From: Chloroflexota bacterium
Lineage (GTDB): Bacteria; Chloroflexota; Anaerolineae; Anaerolineales; Anaerolineaceae
Assembly: GCA_029265085.1 (NCBI GenBank)
Contig: JAJUJY010000029.1
Span: forward strand, 1-32,722
Length of the DNA stretch: 32,722 nt
Direction: 5' to 3'
Shown in pieces: positions 16,405 to 25,563 of this stretch (its first letter is position 1; every line of letters starts with the position of its first letter). The position numbers and the translations under genes were made by a program. The notes below the pieces were generated by a model. The model was given only the letters and a program-made list of their open reading frames with translations. It did no database searches and had not been told where the DNA came from.

Positions 16405-17394
16405 TTATCGAGCCCCTTTGTTATATGGTGTACCCAAAGCCGCCGGTGAGTCGCTGCGCTTACCGCGGAACAATAGCGCAAGCAAAGTCAGCACATAGGG
16501 CAGCATGAGCAAAAACTCATAGGGAATTGCGCCCAGGCCGCTCTCGGCCTGGCTGAGTGCCTGAATACGAAACTGCAGCGAATCGGCCAACCCAAACAGC
16601 ATTGCGCCCAGCAAGGCCAACTCCGGCCGCCAGCGCGCAAAAATCACCAGGGCAACCGCAATCCACCCGCGTCCGGCAGTGATGCCTTCACGGAACAGTT
16701 TCAATTGAATGACGGTCAGGACAGCCCCGCCTAACCCGGCCAAAGCCGCTCCTAACAACGTGGCAATGAATCGGGTGCGCTGAACATTAATCCCAGAGGT
16801 AGCCGCCGCGGCTGGATTTTCACCTACAGAGCGGATATTCAACCCCCAGGTGGTGCGGAACAGGAAAAACCAGACCAATAAAACCAGCGCCGCGGTTAAA
16901 TAAACTGTAGGATCATGATTGAACAAGATATCACCCAATACCGGAATATTGCTCAAAAACGGAACCGGGAGGGTTTCCATTCCAGAAACACGCGCCGTTA
17001 AAGAGCTGAGCGATTGACGGTAAATATAGGCAGCCAGGCCGTGCCCAAACACGACCAGAGTCACACCGCAGATAACCTGGTCTGCTTTGAGGGTTACACT
17101 TAGCCCGGCCATCAACGCCCCCATTACCACACCGGCCAGCAATCCGGCGACCAGCCCAATCCAGGCACTTAACTCACCCCGGCCTGCAAGAGGTCCGTTT
17201 TCCAATAAATATGCGGTCATAAAACCGAATAAACCGCCGACAACCATCACGCCTTCCACACCCAGGTTCATCACCCCGGAACGCTCTGTGATGATTTCAC
17301 CCAAGGTGGCCAGCAGCACCGGTGTTGCCAAGCGGATTCCTGCTGTAACCAGCGCAATCAAAAAACTCCACTGTAAGAAAACGCTCCAATCCAT
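16405..17394 (-). CDS. BMP-type ABC importer permease 2
   Basis: 329 residues, about 8-10 membrane helices, family BPD_transp_2 (as in nucleoside importers NupQ/YufQ). LGEIITERSGVMNLGVEGVM (30-49) and the GINVQRTRFIATLLGAALAG region (about 203-222) are characteristic of the smaller of the paired permeases. Its start overlaps the upstream permease stop by one base (TGATG), a sign of coupled translation. It forms the channel with the other permease and is driven by the double ATPase. Confidence 0.9.
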   Translation of the reverse strand: MDWSVFLQWSFLIALVTAGIRLATPVLLATLGEIITERSGVMNLGVEGVMVVGGLFGFMTAYLLENGPLAGRGELSAWIGLVAGLLAGVVMGALMAGLSVTLKADQVICGVTLVVFGHGLAAYIYRQSLSSLTARVSGMETLPVPFLSNIPVLGDILFNHDPTVYLTAALVLLVWFFLFRTTWGLNIRSVGENPAAAATSGINVQRTRFIATLLGAALAGLGGAVLTVIQLKLFREGITAGRGWIAVALVIFARWRPELALLGAMLFGLADSLQFRIQALSQAESGLGAIPYEFLLMLPYVLTLLALLFRGKRSDSPAALGTPYNKGAR

Positions 17395-18461
17395 CAGGCA
17401 ACCAGCTTTCTGCGCGCCAGCGCATCCACTGCCAATACGGATAACACAATCACCGATTGGATCGCATCGGCTAGAGAGGGCGGCAGCCCGGATACAATAT
17501 GCATTGACTGTGCGCCAATGGTCAACGCGGCAAAAAAGACCGCCGCTGCTGACACGCCAGCCGGATGCATCCTTCCTAACAAGGCCACCAGGATACCATT
17601 AAAACCGAATCCCCCGGAAATATCCCCCTTCAATCGGGTATGCAGGGTACTCACCTCAATGATTCCAGCCAAGCCGGCTAACCCGCCGCTGAATGACAGC
17701 GCAAACAGCATCACCCGTTCCACATTAATCCCGGCATAACGCGCCACACTTTGCCGGGAACCTACCGCGCGCAGCTTAAATCCGAGCGGAGTGCGCCAGA
17801 GGAGAAAATAGACCACCGGGATCAATAAAACTGCCAGGATAACGCCAACATGGATGCGCGAACCAAACAACATTGGCAATCGAGCATTGGCAGACAACTG
17901 CGCGCTGACCGGTAAAAATCCGCCAGGTTCTTGCAGCGGGCCGCGCACCAGGTATTCCATCAACAAGATGGCAATGTAATTCAACATCAAGGTCGAGATG
18001 ATTTCGCTCATTCCACGTTTTACTTTCAGCAAACCAGGAATGAACGCCCACAACGCGCCACCGGCCACCCCTGCCGCCAGCATCAAAGGCAGCAAAATGA
18101 CCGCAGGGAGGTCCGGCAGCGCCAGGGCAACAACACCGCCGCACAACGCACCAATATAAAACTGGCCCTCACCGCCAATATTCCAGGCGCGTGCACGAAA
18201 AGCTGAGGTCAGGCCCAAACCAACCATCAGCAGCGGCGCAGTTTTTAAAATCGTTTCTGTCCATTGGCGTGTGCCGCCAAAGGCACCGCGCAGCATGACG
18301 CCATAAATTTCCAGCGGGTTCGCACCTGCCAGCAAGATTAATACTGCGCCAATCAACAGGCCAACCAGCACCCCTACTACCGGTGCACCCAGGTTCACCA
18401 ATTGAGCAGGTAAATGGATCGATTTCTTCACTGCCGGTTCGTTTGCCAAAGGTACACTCAT
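17394..18461 (-). CDS. BMP-type ABC importer permease 1
   Basis: 355 residues with a cytoplasmic N-terminus and about 8-10 membrane helices (BPD_transp_2; NupP/YufP-like). Family signatures include AWNIGGEGQFYIGAL (about 92-106), RGMSEIISTLMLNYIA (about 149-164) and the RTPLGFKLRAVGS stretch (about 225-237). The ATG overlaps the ATPase stop by four bases (18458-18461), showing tight coupling in one operon. Confidence 0.9.
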   Translation of the reverse strand: MSVPLANEPAVKKSIHLPAQLVNLGAPVVGVLVGLLIGAVLILLAGANPLEIYGVMLRGAFGGTRQWTETILKTAPLLMVGLGLTSAFRARAWNIGGEGQFYIGALCGGVVALALPDLPAVILLPLMLAAGVAGGALWAFIPGLLKVKRGMSEIISTLMLNYIAILLMEYLVRGPLQEPGGFLPVSAQLSANARLPMLFGSRIHVGVILAVLLIPVVYFLLWRTPLGFKLRAVGSRQSVARYAGINVERVMLFALSFSGGLAGLAGIIEVSTLHTRLKGDISGGFGFNGILVALLGRMHPAGVSAAAVFFAALTIGAQSMHIVSGLPPSLADAIQSVIVLSVLAVDALARRKLVA

Positions 18462-20008
18462 CGTGCGGTCCCTTTCCGCCCATCTTCCAAACGAGTACCG
18501 GCCATCATCAACCCAATCTGAGTCAAATCTACCTGATCAACAGGAACAACCCCAACAATACAGCCTTCATAGATCACAGCAATGCGATCGCTCAACGAGA
18601 ATATTTCCTCTAATTCGGTTGATATTAACAGCACAGCCACACCGGCATCGCGCTGCTCAACAATTTTCTTATGCACATATTCAATTGCGCTAACATCCAA
18701 ACCGCGCGTAGGCTGAGCAGCCAGCAGTACCCGCGGCTGGCGAGCCAATTCACGCGCCAGGATCATCTTTTGCGCATTCCCGCCAGACAGCTTGCCCGCT
18801 TTGGTTTCAATAGACGGTGTGCGGACGCCAAAGTTCGCAGTTAATTGTTCCGCTTCCGCCCGGATGGCTGTCCAATCCAACCAACCGCGCCGGGTAAAAG
18901 GCGGCTGGTCAAAACGTTCTAAAACCATGTTTTCCATCACACTGAAATCATCCAGCAGACCCATCGTGTACCGGTCAGAGGGAATATGGGCTAACCCGCA
19001 CAAACCGCGCTGGTGCGGTGGGCAGTGCGACATATCCTTTCCATCAATCCAGACCGTCCCGCCGGTGAGTTTTCGCAGCCCGGCAATGACCTCTTCCAAT
19101 TCCATTTGTCCATTGCCATCCACGCCGGCAATTCCCAGGATTTCACCACCGCGCACTTCCAGATCAATTCCACACAAGGCTGGCAGATTGCGTTCATTCT
19201 TCGCTTGAGCCTGCTCCAACTTCAGCCGCACATCTCCGGGTTTTGCTGCACTTTTTTGCACTCTTAAGAGCACATCCCGCCCAACCATGCGCCGGGCTAG
19301 AGATGGCTTATCCACACTGGCTGCCAGGACGGTATCCACCACTTTACCGTCTCGCAAAACGGTAATCCGGTCACTGATCGCCAGAACTTCGTCTAATTTA
19401 TGGGAGATAAATACAATTGATTTTCCTTCTGCAGCCAGACGGCGCAGAATTTTCAACAGCTCATCTACTTCTTGTGGGGTCAAAACCGCGGTAGGCTCAT
19501 CCAGGATGAGCATTTCCGCCCCGCGATATAAAGCCTTAAGAATTTCTACTCGCTGTTGTTCACCCACGGAAAGCGTCCAAACCGGTACATCTGGTTGAAC
19601 TGCCAGCCCATAACGATTCGACAATTCGTGAATTCGCGCATATACCGCCTGCCGGTTCTCTAAAAGCGGCGCACGCGGTGAAGGCTGGCCTAAAACAATA
19701 TTTTCCGCCACGGTAAACGGGCGCACCAACATAAAATGTTGGTGAACCATTCCCAACCCTCCGGCAATGGCATCTTCGGGAGATTTATAGGATACCAATT
19801 GATCTCTGACACGAATTTCACCCGCATCAGCTTGATATAGACCATAGAGAACATTCATGAGGGTTGTCTTGCCTGCCCCATTCTCTCCCAACAGGGCATG
19901 GATCTCCCCTTTAAACAGGTCAAAATCTACCCCGGCATTAGCGATAACCCCGGGGAAAGACTTAACAATCCCTCGCATTTCAACTATTTTTTCAGTGCGT
20001 TCTTCCAA
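18458..20008 (-). CDS. BMP-type ABC importer ATPase with two fused ABC domains
   Basis: 516 residues from a proposed TTG at 20008 (GGCAGG upstream); the exact start is uncertain, but the open frame further up runs through a perfect hairpin and is not coding. Domain 1 has a full Walker A GENGAGKTT (41-49), LSVGEQQ and LDEPTAVLT. Domain 2 has a degenerate Walker A (GVDGNGQME) with LSGGNAQK, and its Walker B end reads AAQPTRGLD. This asymmetry is normal for NupO/YufO/RbsA-like double ATPases. It powers import of the ligand bound by the BMP lipoprotein, in this family usually nucleosides or related small molecules. Confidence 0.9.
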   Translation of the reverse strand: MEERTEKIVEMRGIVKSFPGVIANAGVDFDLFKGEIHALLGENGAGKTTLMNVLYGLYQADAGEIRVRDQLVSYKSPEDAIAGGLGMVHQHFMLVRPFTVAENIVLGQPSPRAPLLENRQAVYARIHELSNRYGLAVQPDVPVWTLSVGEQQRVEILKALYRGAEMLILDEPTAVLTPQEVDELLKILRRLAAEGKSIVFISHKLDEVLAISDRITVLRDGKVVDTVLAASVDKPSLARRMVGRDVLLRVQKSAAKPGDVRLKLEQAQAKNERNLPALCGIDLEVRGGEILGIAGVDGNGQMELEEVIAGLRKLTGGTVWIDGKDMSHCPPHQRGLCGLAHIPSDRYTMGLLDDFSVMENMVLERFDQPPFTRRGWLDWTAIRAEAEQLTANFGVRTPSIETKAGKLSGGNAQKMILARELARQPRVLLAAQPTRGLDVSAIEYVHKKIVEQRDAGVAVLLISTELEEIFSLSDRIAVIYEGCIVGVVPVDQVDLTQIGLMMAGTRLEDGRKGTAR

Positions 20009-20070
20009 GTTCTGCCTGCCGTAAACGACCAATAAAAAGATGCTGCGCCTTGAAACTTCACCGGTTGTTA

Positions 20071-20096
20071 TGTGGGGCAGACAAGGCTGCCCCACA
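20071..20096 (-). repeat. Perfect stem-loop between binding-protein and ATPase genes
   Basis: TGTGGGGCAG (20071-20080) pairs perfectly with CTGCCCCACA (20087-20096), loop of six. On the minus strand there is no T-run after it, so it is not a classical terminator. In binding-protein operons such a hairpin often protects the 3' end of the highly expressed binding-protein mRNA and lowers expression of the membrane genes; that role is inferred here. Confidence 0.75.
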
Positions 20097-20128
20097 CATT
20101 TTTCTAAAAACAGGTTTCCTTCACCGAT

Positions 20129-21127
20129 TTACTGCGGGATAAACGGTACAGTCACTTTGCCCGATTTGATATCTGCAATTGCCTGTTCGGCTGCCTGAAT
20201 TGCTTCAGCGGGGATGGATCCCTTGAGGGCTTCATTGATCTTCATACCAACACCATCTTGAGCAATACCGTATTGGTAGAACTTATCCGCAAAGGATTTG
20301 GCCTTTACATCAGCAAGCATTTGCCTGTAGAGCGGCTCCAAATTCCACATCAGGCTGACCAAAACAACCTCGGGGCCATTCTCGCTCATATCACCAACGT
20401 AACCGGTGACATAACCGCCTTTTTCCTTGGCCGCTTCAATTGCACCTAATGCCGGACCTTCACCGCACTCAATCCAGAAATCCACACCGGCATCCGCCTG
20501 AGCTAAAGCAGCTTCTTTGGCCTTGGCCACATCCACCCAGTCACCAACCTGGGTCACCACCAGGGTAGCATCCGGATTGACGGTCTTTGCGCCAGCGATA
20601 AATGCCTCACCCATCGAATGGCACACGGGAATATCAAAGCCGTACAGCGCGCCAAATTTGCCCGTCTTGCTCATATAGGCGGCCAATACACCAATCGGGT
20701 ATGCAGCCTGGTAGAAAGGCTGGTCATAATCGGCCACATTGGCAGCCGTGCGTTGAATACCGCCCGGCCAGGCAAAATTGACATCTTTTGACTCTTCTGC
20801 AACCTGGAAAACCGCATCCTGGAAGGAGAAGGTGTGTCCAATGACCACATCAAATCCCTGCCCGGCGTATTCACGCAGCACACGCGGAGCATCGTCTGGG
20901 GAGACATTTTCCGCATACGCCACTTCCACCCCATCAGCCTTGAGCGATTGCAGCGCGTTATAGGCGGCCTCATTCCAGGAATTATCATTCCAGGGGCCAA
21001 TCATCACCACCGCAATCTTCTCTTTATCTTCTTCAGCGGCTGGTGTAGCCGCCTGCCCACCGCATGCTGCCAGGAGCATACTCGCAACCACCAGAAGCGC
21101 CACAACAAACCATAATCGCGACTTCAT
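20129..21127 (-). CDS. BMP-family (PnrA-like) substrate-binding lipoprotein
   Basis: 332 residues from the ATG at 21127, set by AAAGGAGG eight nt upstream. A lipoprotein signal peptide ends in LLAAC with Cys22 as the lipidation site, followed by a low-complexity Ala/Glu linker. The Bmp/PnrA fold follows: KIAVVMIGPWNDNSWNEAAY, GFDVVIGHTFSFQDAV and EGPALGAIEAAKEKGGYVTGY. Proteins of this family bind purine nucleosides and some other small ligands. The ligand here is unknown; the methyltransferase neighbours suggest a methylated compound. It is 103 nt behind the corrinoid protein gene. A second AAAGGAGG at 21211-21218 has no credible start codon behind it. Confidence 0.92.
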   Translation of the reverse strand: MKSRLWFVVALLVVASMLLAACGGQAATPAAEEDKEKIAVVMIGPWNDNSWNEAAYNALQSLKADGVEVAYAENVSPDDAPRVLREYAGQGFDVVIGHTFSFQDAVFQVAEESKDVNFAWPGGIQRTAANVADYDQPFYQAAYPIGVLAAYMSKTGKFGALYGFDIPVCHSMGEAFIAGAKTVNPDATLVVTQVGDWVDVAKAKEAALAQADAGVDFWIECGEGPALGAIEAAKEKGGYVTGYVGDMSENGPEVVLVSLMWNLEPLYRQMLADVKAKSFADKFYQYGIAQDGVGMKINEALKGSIPAEAIQAAEQAIADIKSGKVTVPFIPQ

Positions 21128-21230
21128 AACGACATTCCTCCTTTGATAATGAACGAAAATGAGACTGTACCAATGGTTGGTCATTCCAAGAATCACACAA
21201 ACCCTGGACACCTCCTTTGGCTAAAAGAAA

Positions 21231-21884
21231 CTATTTGGCAATTAACCGCTTACACAATTCAACAGCGGAAGTTGCATCTTCAGAATAGCCGTCCGCCCCA
21301 ACAGATTCCGCCCAATCACGCGTCACAGATCCACCGCCAACAACGATCTTATATTTTTCACGCAGACCAAGCTCTTTGAATAAGTTAATGGTATTTAGGA
21401 TCATCGGGCGAGTAGTGGTCATCAATGAGGCCATCCCCACCAGGTCGGCTTCATTGTTCTGTGCTGCTTCCACAAAGGCGCTTGGGCTGACATCGCGCCC
21501 CAAATCGATCACTTTGAAACCATGAGCGCGCATCATTGTGGACACAATGTTTTTGCCAATATCGTGAATATCACCCTTGACGGTACCAATCACGACCGTG
21601 CCAACCACGTGAGCCGCAAGTCCTTTGGCCTCAATCGCCTTTTGGATATGCTTGCTGACCGCTTCTGCCGCCTCACCGGTCAAAAGCAGTTCAGGAACGA
21701 AAATATCGCCTCGCTGGAATTCTTCACCCACTTCTTCCAGGGTGGGGATTAAAACGGATTGGATCAGTTCCAATGGATCCGCATCGGCAGCTAACGCTTC
21801 CAATGCAATCGCTTCGGCATCTTCGGTCTCGCCATTTTTTAAAGCTTCGCTCAAGCGCGTGCGAATGGACTCCGGAATTGTCAT
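21231..21884 (-). CDS. Corrinoid protein of a methylamine-type methyltransferase (MtmC/MttC-like)
   Basis: 217 residues from the ATG at 21884; AAGGAG falls six nt before it and inside the first codons of a longer reading, which rules the longer start out. A helical cap domain (1-85) with LTGEAAEAV precedes the Rossmann-like B12 domain, where GDIHDIG carries the cobalt-ligand His107, followed by VIDLGRDVS, the LMTTTRPM segment and VVGGGSVTRDWA. Such proteins accept the methyl group from an MtmB/MttB-type enzyme on Co(I) and pass it on. It lies 52 nt behind the MtmB-like gene and is surely its partner. Confidence 0.94.
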   Translation of the reverse strand: MTIPESIRTRLSEALKNGETEDAEAIALEALAADADPLELIQSVLIPTLEEVGEEFQRGDIFVPELLLTGEAAEAVSKHIQKAIEAKGLAAHVVGTVVIGTVKGDIHDIGKNIVSTMMRAHGFKVIDLGRDVSPSAFVEAAQNNEADLVGMASLMTTTRPMILNTINLFKELGLREKYKIVVGGGSVTRDWAESVGADGYSEDATSAVELCKRLIAK

Positions 21885-21936
21885 CGTGTGCTCCTTTTTC
21901 ATTAATTACGATAAGATCAACCGCTGCCTGCTGTAA

Positions 21937-23310
21937 TTACAGGCTGAATTTCAAACCCAGGGAGGTCAAATCTTCCTTAACCTCATGGTACATTCCCAAC
22001 CATTCCGCGGTGGGTTCAATCGTTTCGATGTTATAGACTTCGTTGAATGGACGGCCGCGATTTGGCTCTTTCAGCGTGCCAATATAGCGTTTCATAATTT
22101 CGGGGATGACCGCGCTGGCCTGTTCGCGAGTCCAGCCCAAGGTTTGCCGGGAGACCTCAGCAATCAAGCGAGCTTCCAAACCGGTGGTATGATCCGCTTT
22201 GAAACCGCCCGTGGTGCCTGCGCCCTGCATATTGAAACCGCTCACCGTGCCCACAATCGCGCCGGCCGCAACTTCATAGAGCAGTTCTTTGGTGCCAGGA
22301 CCAGACAGAACATAAATATCGTTTAAGCAAATAATTTGGGTATTGCGCGCAAGCGCCTGCCCAACCATCGCCTGAATCCAGATGCCCAGCGGGTCGGTGT
22401 TATTGACGTAATTCAAATGGGTCAGCGAGAACATATGGTAATCGGCATCATAGAGCACCACACCCAACAGGTGATCGGCCACTGACACAATCGCGGTACC
22501 TTCAGCACGGCCGCCCAAACCGCCAATTAAGGGGGTCATCAGGTCAACCCGGATTGCGCCGACATTGTTTAACCAGGCCACGCGCGAGAGCTGGTCAAAA
22601 TCGGTCTTCATTTCAACCATCTGCGAGACCAAAATGCCATCCGAGGGGCGCAAACCAGAAGCGGGATCAAAGGCAGCCATCTTGCCGGCACAAGTCAGCG
22701 GCACAGCCACATCGTTGATGTGCATTCCGGGGCGGCCAGCCATGCGGACAGCTTCACGCGCAACGGTCGCATCGCGGCGCGCGCCAAGGATTTCCAACGG
22801 TGTGCCAGGAATGATCTGCTCGCCGTAATAGGTGGAGACGGAACCGGCACCCAGGCAGTCGACCAACGGTTCCTGCGCGCAGGATTGCAAGATCAGCGGA
22901 TGATATTTTTCGGTTGCGGGGGTTCCCGTCGGGCCAGAGTGCACGATTGGACGGCGCGGATCTTCCACGTTACGGTGATGCATCACCACAGCATCTTTGC
23001 CCGTACCGAGCGTCACCGCAGATGGAACGGTCGCAAGAATGCCTAACACTTCCTCGCGAGTAAATTTAATCAGCCGTTCCGATGTCTGGCAATACACGCC
23101 AAATTCCACAAACAACTGCAAGCCCGCCTGGAATACGCGGTCTGCCATATCATTATCTGAAGGAACCAACGTATTGGGATCATATTTAATCCCGTACTCT
23201 TTGACCAAATCGCGAATTCGTTTGGTTAACTTAATATCAAATTCGCTCTCCTTCATATATGGCCCGGACTGGGCGCGCTTAGTAATTTCTACTAGCCAAT
23301 TGGTGCGCAT
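21937..23310 (-). CDS. MtmB-family corrinoid methyltransferase without pyrrolysine
   Basis: 457 residues, nearly the length of Methanosarcina MtmB (458). Motifs that I recall from MtmB recur in order: LGTGKDAV (101-108), RPIVHSGPTGTPATE (120-134), TPLEILGA (170-177), MAGRPGM (190-196), TTGLEARLIAEV (375-386) and a C-terminal LTSLGLKF. In MtmB, MAGRPGM is followed two residues later by pyrrolysine 202; here the aligned residue is Asn199, encoded by a normal codon, and there is no in-frame TAG. So this is a non-pyrrolysine MtmB relative and probably acts on something other than monomethylamine. AAAGGAG precedes the ATG. Gene order activase-methyltransferase-corrinoid protein supports one functional unit. 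Confidence 0.88.
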   Translation of the reverse strand: MRTNWLVEITKRAQSGPYMKESEFDIKLTKRIRDLVKEYGIKYDPNTLVPSDNDMADRVFQAGLQLFVEFGVYCQTSERLIKFTREEVLGILATVPSAVTLGTGKDAVVMHHRNVEDPRRPIVHSGPTGTPATEKYHPLILQSCAQEPLVDCLGAGSVSTYYGEQIIPGTPLEILGARRDATVAREAVRMAGRPGMHINDVAVPLTCAGKMAAFDPASGLRPSDGILVSQMVEMKTDFDQLSRVAWLNNVGAIRVDLMTPLIGGLGGRAEGTAIVSVADHLLGVVLYDADYHMFSLTHLNYVNNTDPLGIWIQAMVGQALARNTQIICLNDIYVLSGPGTKELLYEVAAGAIVGTVSGFNMQGAGTTGGFKADHTTGLEARLIAEVSRQTLGWTREQASAVIPEIMKRYIGTLKEPNRGRPFNEVYNIETIEPTAEWLGMYHEVKEDLTSLGLKFSL

Positions 23311-23395
23311 AAACTTCTCCTTTGTTTCTGGACTATAAAATTCGATTGGGGTATCGTTTGATCCTTATTCGTAAAATAAAAAGAGGGATACCAGA

Positions 23396-25447
23396 TCAGC
23401 TTCGGTCTGTTTGCCCCCCATTTCCCTGATTATTATCATACAGATTTTGACTGTTTTTTTCAAACGTTGAACGATGTAGAAACAGTTCGATATGTGGAAA
23501 GGTTAATTTGGAGTGCGGGAACGCCAGTGCTTCAACAAATTGCTTTTGGAATTCTCCTTCCATCGGTGTGGTAATATGCTGCGTCCAACGGGCAACCTGC
23601 TCCGCTTCGCGGCGGCGAGATTTATTTAATAAGGCAATCCTTGCACCATCCCCGGCGGCATTCCCCACGGCAAATACGCGCTCCAGATCGCAATCTGGGA
23701 TCATGCCGATCATCATGGCGCGCTGCTGGTCAATCACACTGCCAAATGCGCCTGCCAGGACAATTTTATCCACCTGGCTGATTCCCAACTCCTGCATTAA
23801 GAATTGAGCCCCCACAAATAAGGCACCCTTTGCCAGTTGAATTGCCCGCACGTCTGCCTGGGTCAGCACAATGGGACTGCCGTTGGCGGTTTGATCTTCA
23901 GCCGCAATCACAAAGGCATACTGCTTGCCATCCAGGCGAACCAGGCGCGGCGAGGGACAATCGGGATTAAACCGTCCGTTCGGGCGAATCACCCCTGCCG
24001 CAAATAATTCCGCCACCGCTTCCAAAATTCCGGAGCCGCATAAGCCACGCGCCTGAATTTGATCCGCAGGAAGTTCATCACTCCATTCCGACTGGCCAAT
24101 TACTTTGAAACGTACTTCCAGGGTTTCCGCGTCCACACGCACGCGCTCAATCGCGCCAACCGCTGCACGCATGCCGTGCATAATTTGAGCCCCTTCAAAA
24201 GCTGGGCCTGTTGGGCTGGACGTGCATAACAGCCGCTGGCGGTTGCCCAACAGGATTTCTCCATTGGTGCCCACATCCACAATCAACACCATTTCATCCT
24301 GTTTGTGCGGTTCTTCCGCCAGAATCACACCCACATTATCCGCTCCAACAAACCCGGCTTCCAGGGGCAAAACATGCACCCGCGCGCCAGGATTAAACTC
24401 CAGGCCCAGGTCGGCTGCCCGCATATCCACCGCTCCACCCGCTGCGGGAATGAAGGGAAGTTCCCCTAAAGGTTGAGGATCCAGATTGAGCACGAGGTGA
24501 TGCATGACCGAGTTCCCCACCAGCACACAATCCAAAATATCTTCTACCGAAGCATTGGCCTGTTGAGCGGCCAGTGAACCCAATTGTGTGATTGCTCGAA
24601 TCACTGTCTGGTGAAGCTGCTCGCGCCCGCCCGGATGCTCTGTCGCATACGAAATCCGCGACATAATATCATCGCCGTACGTCACCTGCGGATTCATCGC
24701 TGATGTGGTGGCCAGCAGTTCACCGGTACGCAGATCACACAAATAAGCTGCCAGCGTGGTCGTCCCAATATCCACTGCAAGCCCCAAGAGTGTTTCATGG
24801 TAACCCGGATGGACACTTAAGATCGCCTGGTCATTCCACACCGAGACGGTGATTTTGCCCTTGCCCGTTTGCAGTGCGGCGTGCAGCCTGCGCAAGGCCG
24901 AAGGTTCAAAAGTAAGCCCTTTTAGCCCGAAGCGGACGTCCAGTTCCGCAAAAACCCGTTCTTGATCTGACCGATCGTTAATCTGGGGCGGCGCCAGCCG
25001 CAAGAAATACGGCCGGACCATCGGATCAACCTCAATCAACCGCTCTGTCGCCGCTTTACGGACCACCTGCTTTTGCGCCTGGCTGGCTTCTGGAACAGTG
25101 ACCAAAAGATCACCCAATATTTTTGTAGAACAGGATAACCGCAGCCCAGGCTGGATATTCCGTTTTTGCAGTAAATGCTTCTCATGCTCGGTAGGTGGGC
25201 TGATGTGATCGCGGCTGGAAATGAAATGATGTTTTGGAAATTCCCCTTCTTCTACCTGCACCAGGCACTTTGCACAGGTTTCCTGCCCACCACAAATTGA
25301 TTCTATGCCCACCCCCATCTGGCGGGCAGCCTCTAAAATCGTGATTCCAGCCGGTACCTGCCCGTTTTTGCCGGACGGCTGAAAGACAACCCGGCACAGC
25401 CTGGAAGGGTTATTTTGGTGGTCCTGCGGATCAATCCGTTCTGTCAT
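23396..25447 (-). CDS. Corrinoid-protein reductive activase (RACo/RamA-type, ASKHA ATPase with N-terminal ferredoxin)
   Basis: 683 residues from the second of two adjacent ATGs (the AGGAG site is one base from the first). The N-terminal [2Fe-2S] ferredoxin domain has Cys52, Cys58, Cys61 and Cys106 (CGGQETCAKC...SCS). A linker domain (about 115-220) precedes the DUF4445/ASKHA ATPase part with VDIGTTT (about 225-231), IVDVGTNGE, GLCGSGILEAVA and a late VLAGAFGS. The architecture equals RACo of acetogens and bacterial O-demethylase activators, not the [4Fe-4S] C-terminal RamA of methanogens. It reduces inactive Co(II)-corrinoid back to Co(I) with ATP. First gene of the operon, 85 nt before the methyltransferase gene. 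Confidence 0.92.
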   Translation of the reverse strand: MTERIDPQDHQNNPSRLCRVVFQPSGKNGQVPAGITILEAARQMGVGIESICGGQETCAKCLVQVEEGEFPKHHFISSRDHISPPTEHEKHLLQKRNIQPGLRLSCSTKILGDLLVTVPEASQAQKQVVRKAATERLIEVDPMVRPYFLRLAPPQINDRSDQERVFAELDVRFGLKGLTFEPSALRRLHAALQTGKGKITVSVWNDQAILSVHPGYHETLLGLAVDIGTTTLAAYLCDLRTGELLATTSAMNPQVTYGDDIMSRISYATEHPGGREQLHQTVIRAITQLGSLAAQQANASVEDILDCVLVGNSVMHHLVLNLDPQPLGELPFIPAAGGAVDMRAADLGLEFNPGARVHVLPLEAGFVGADNVGVILAEEPHKQDEMVLIVDVGTNGEILLGNRQRLLCTSSPTGPAFEGAQIMHGMRAAVGAIERVRVDAETLEVRFKVIGQSEWSDELPADQIQARGLCGSGILEAVAELFAAGVIRPNGRFNPDCPSPRLVRLDGKQYAFVIAAEDQTANGSPIVLTQADVRAIQLAKGALFVGAQFLMQELGISQVDKIVLAGAFGSVIDQQRAMMIGMIPDCDLERVFAVGNAAGDGARIALLNKSRRREAEQVARWTQHITTPMEGEFQKQFVEALAFPHSKLTFPHIELFLHRSTFEKNSQNLYDNNQGNGGQTDRS

Positions 25448-25499
25448 CATGCTCCTATCAAAACCAATTCCAGTTTTCCAACAGGAAAAGCGAAAGATT

Positions 25500-25533
25500 A
25501 AAAAAATCGAGCCTCCACATTTGTAGAAGCTCG
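25500..25533 (-). terminator. Intrinsic terminator in the leader of the activase operon
   Basis: Read on minus, an 11-bp stem (25523-25533 with 25508-25518, arms CGAGCTTCTAC/GTGGAGGCTCG, two G-T pairs) with an AAAT loop is followed by A and seven T (25506-25500). It lies about 50 nt before the activase start and downstream of a promoter that can only serve this operon, so it works as an attenuator or makes a short leader RNA. Confidence 0.75.
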
Positions 25534-25538
25534 AGGTG

Positions 25539-25563
25539 CGACAGTTCTCCTAACCGACAGTTC
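25539..25563 (-). repeat. Direct repeat GAACTGTCG in leader, 16-nt period
   Basis: On the minus strand GAACTGTCG occurs at 25563-25555 and 25547-25539, immediately before the terminator stem. It could be a tandem site for an RNA-binding antiterminator, or a part of a ligand-binding fold. Confidence 0.55.

Noticed and set aside
20009..20095. N-terminal extension of the double ABC ATPase
   Set aside because: It would code through the perfect hairpin, and its sequence (GQPCLPHITTG...) matches nothing expected before the conserved start of the ABC domain.
21211..21218. AAAGGAGG (minus) suggesting a small gene between corrinoid protein and binding protein
   Set aside because: The only in-frame start overlaps the site itself, and the true lipoprotein start at 21127 has its own AAAGGAGG; no sensible small protein follows.
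21937..23310. Pyrrolysine (UAG) read-through in the methyltransferase gene
   Set aside because: The frame is complete without any TAG and has the full MtmB length, so no recoding is needed.
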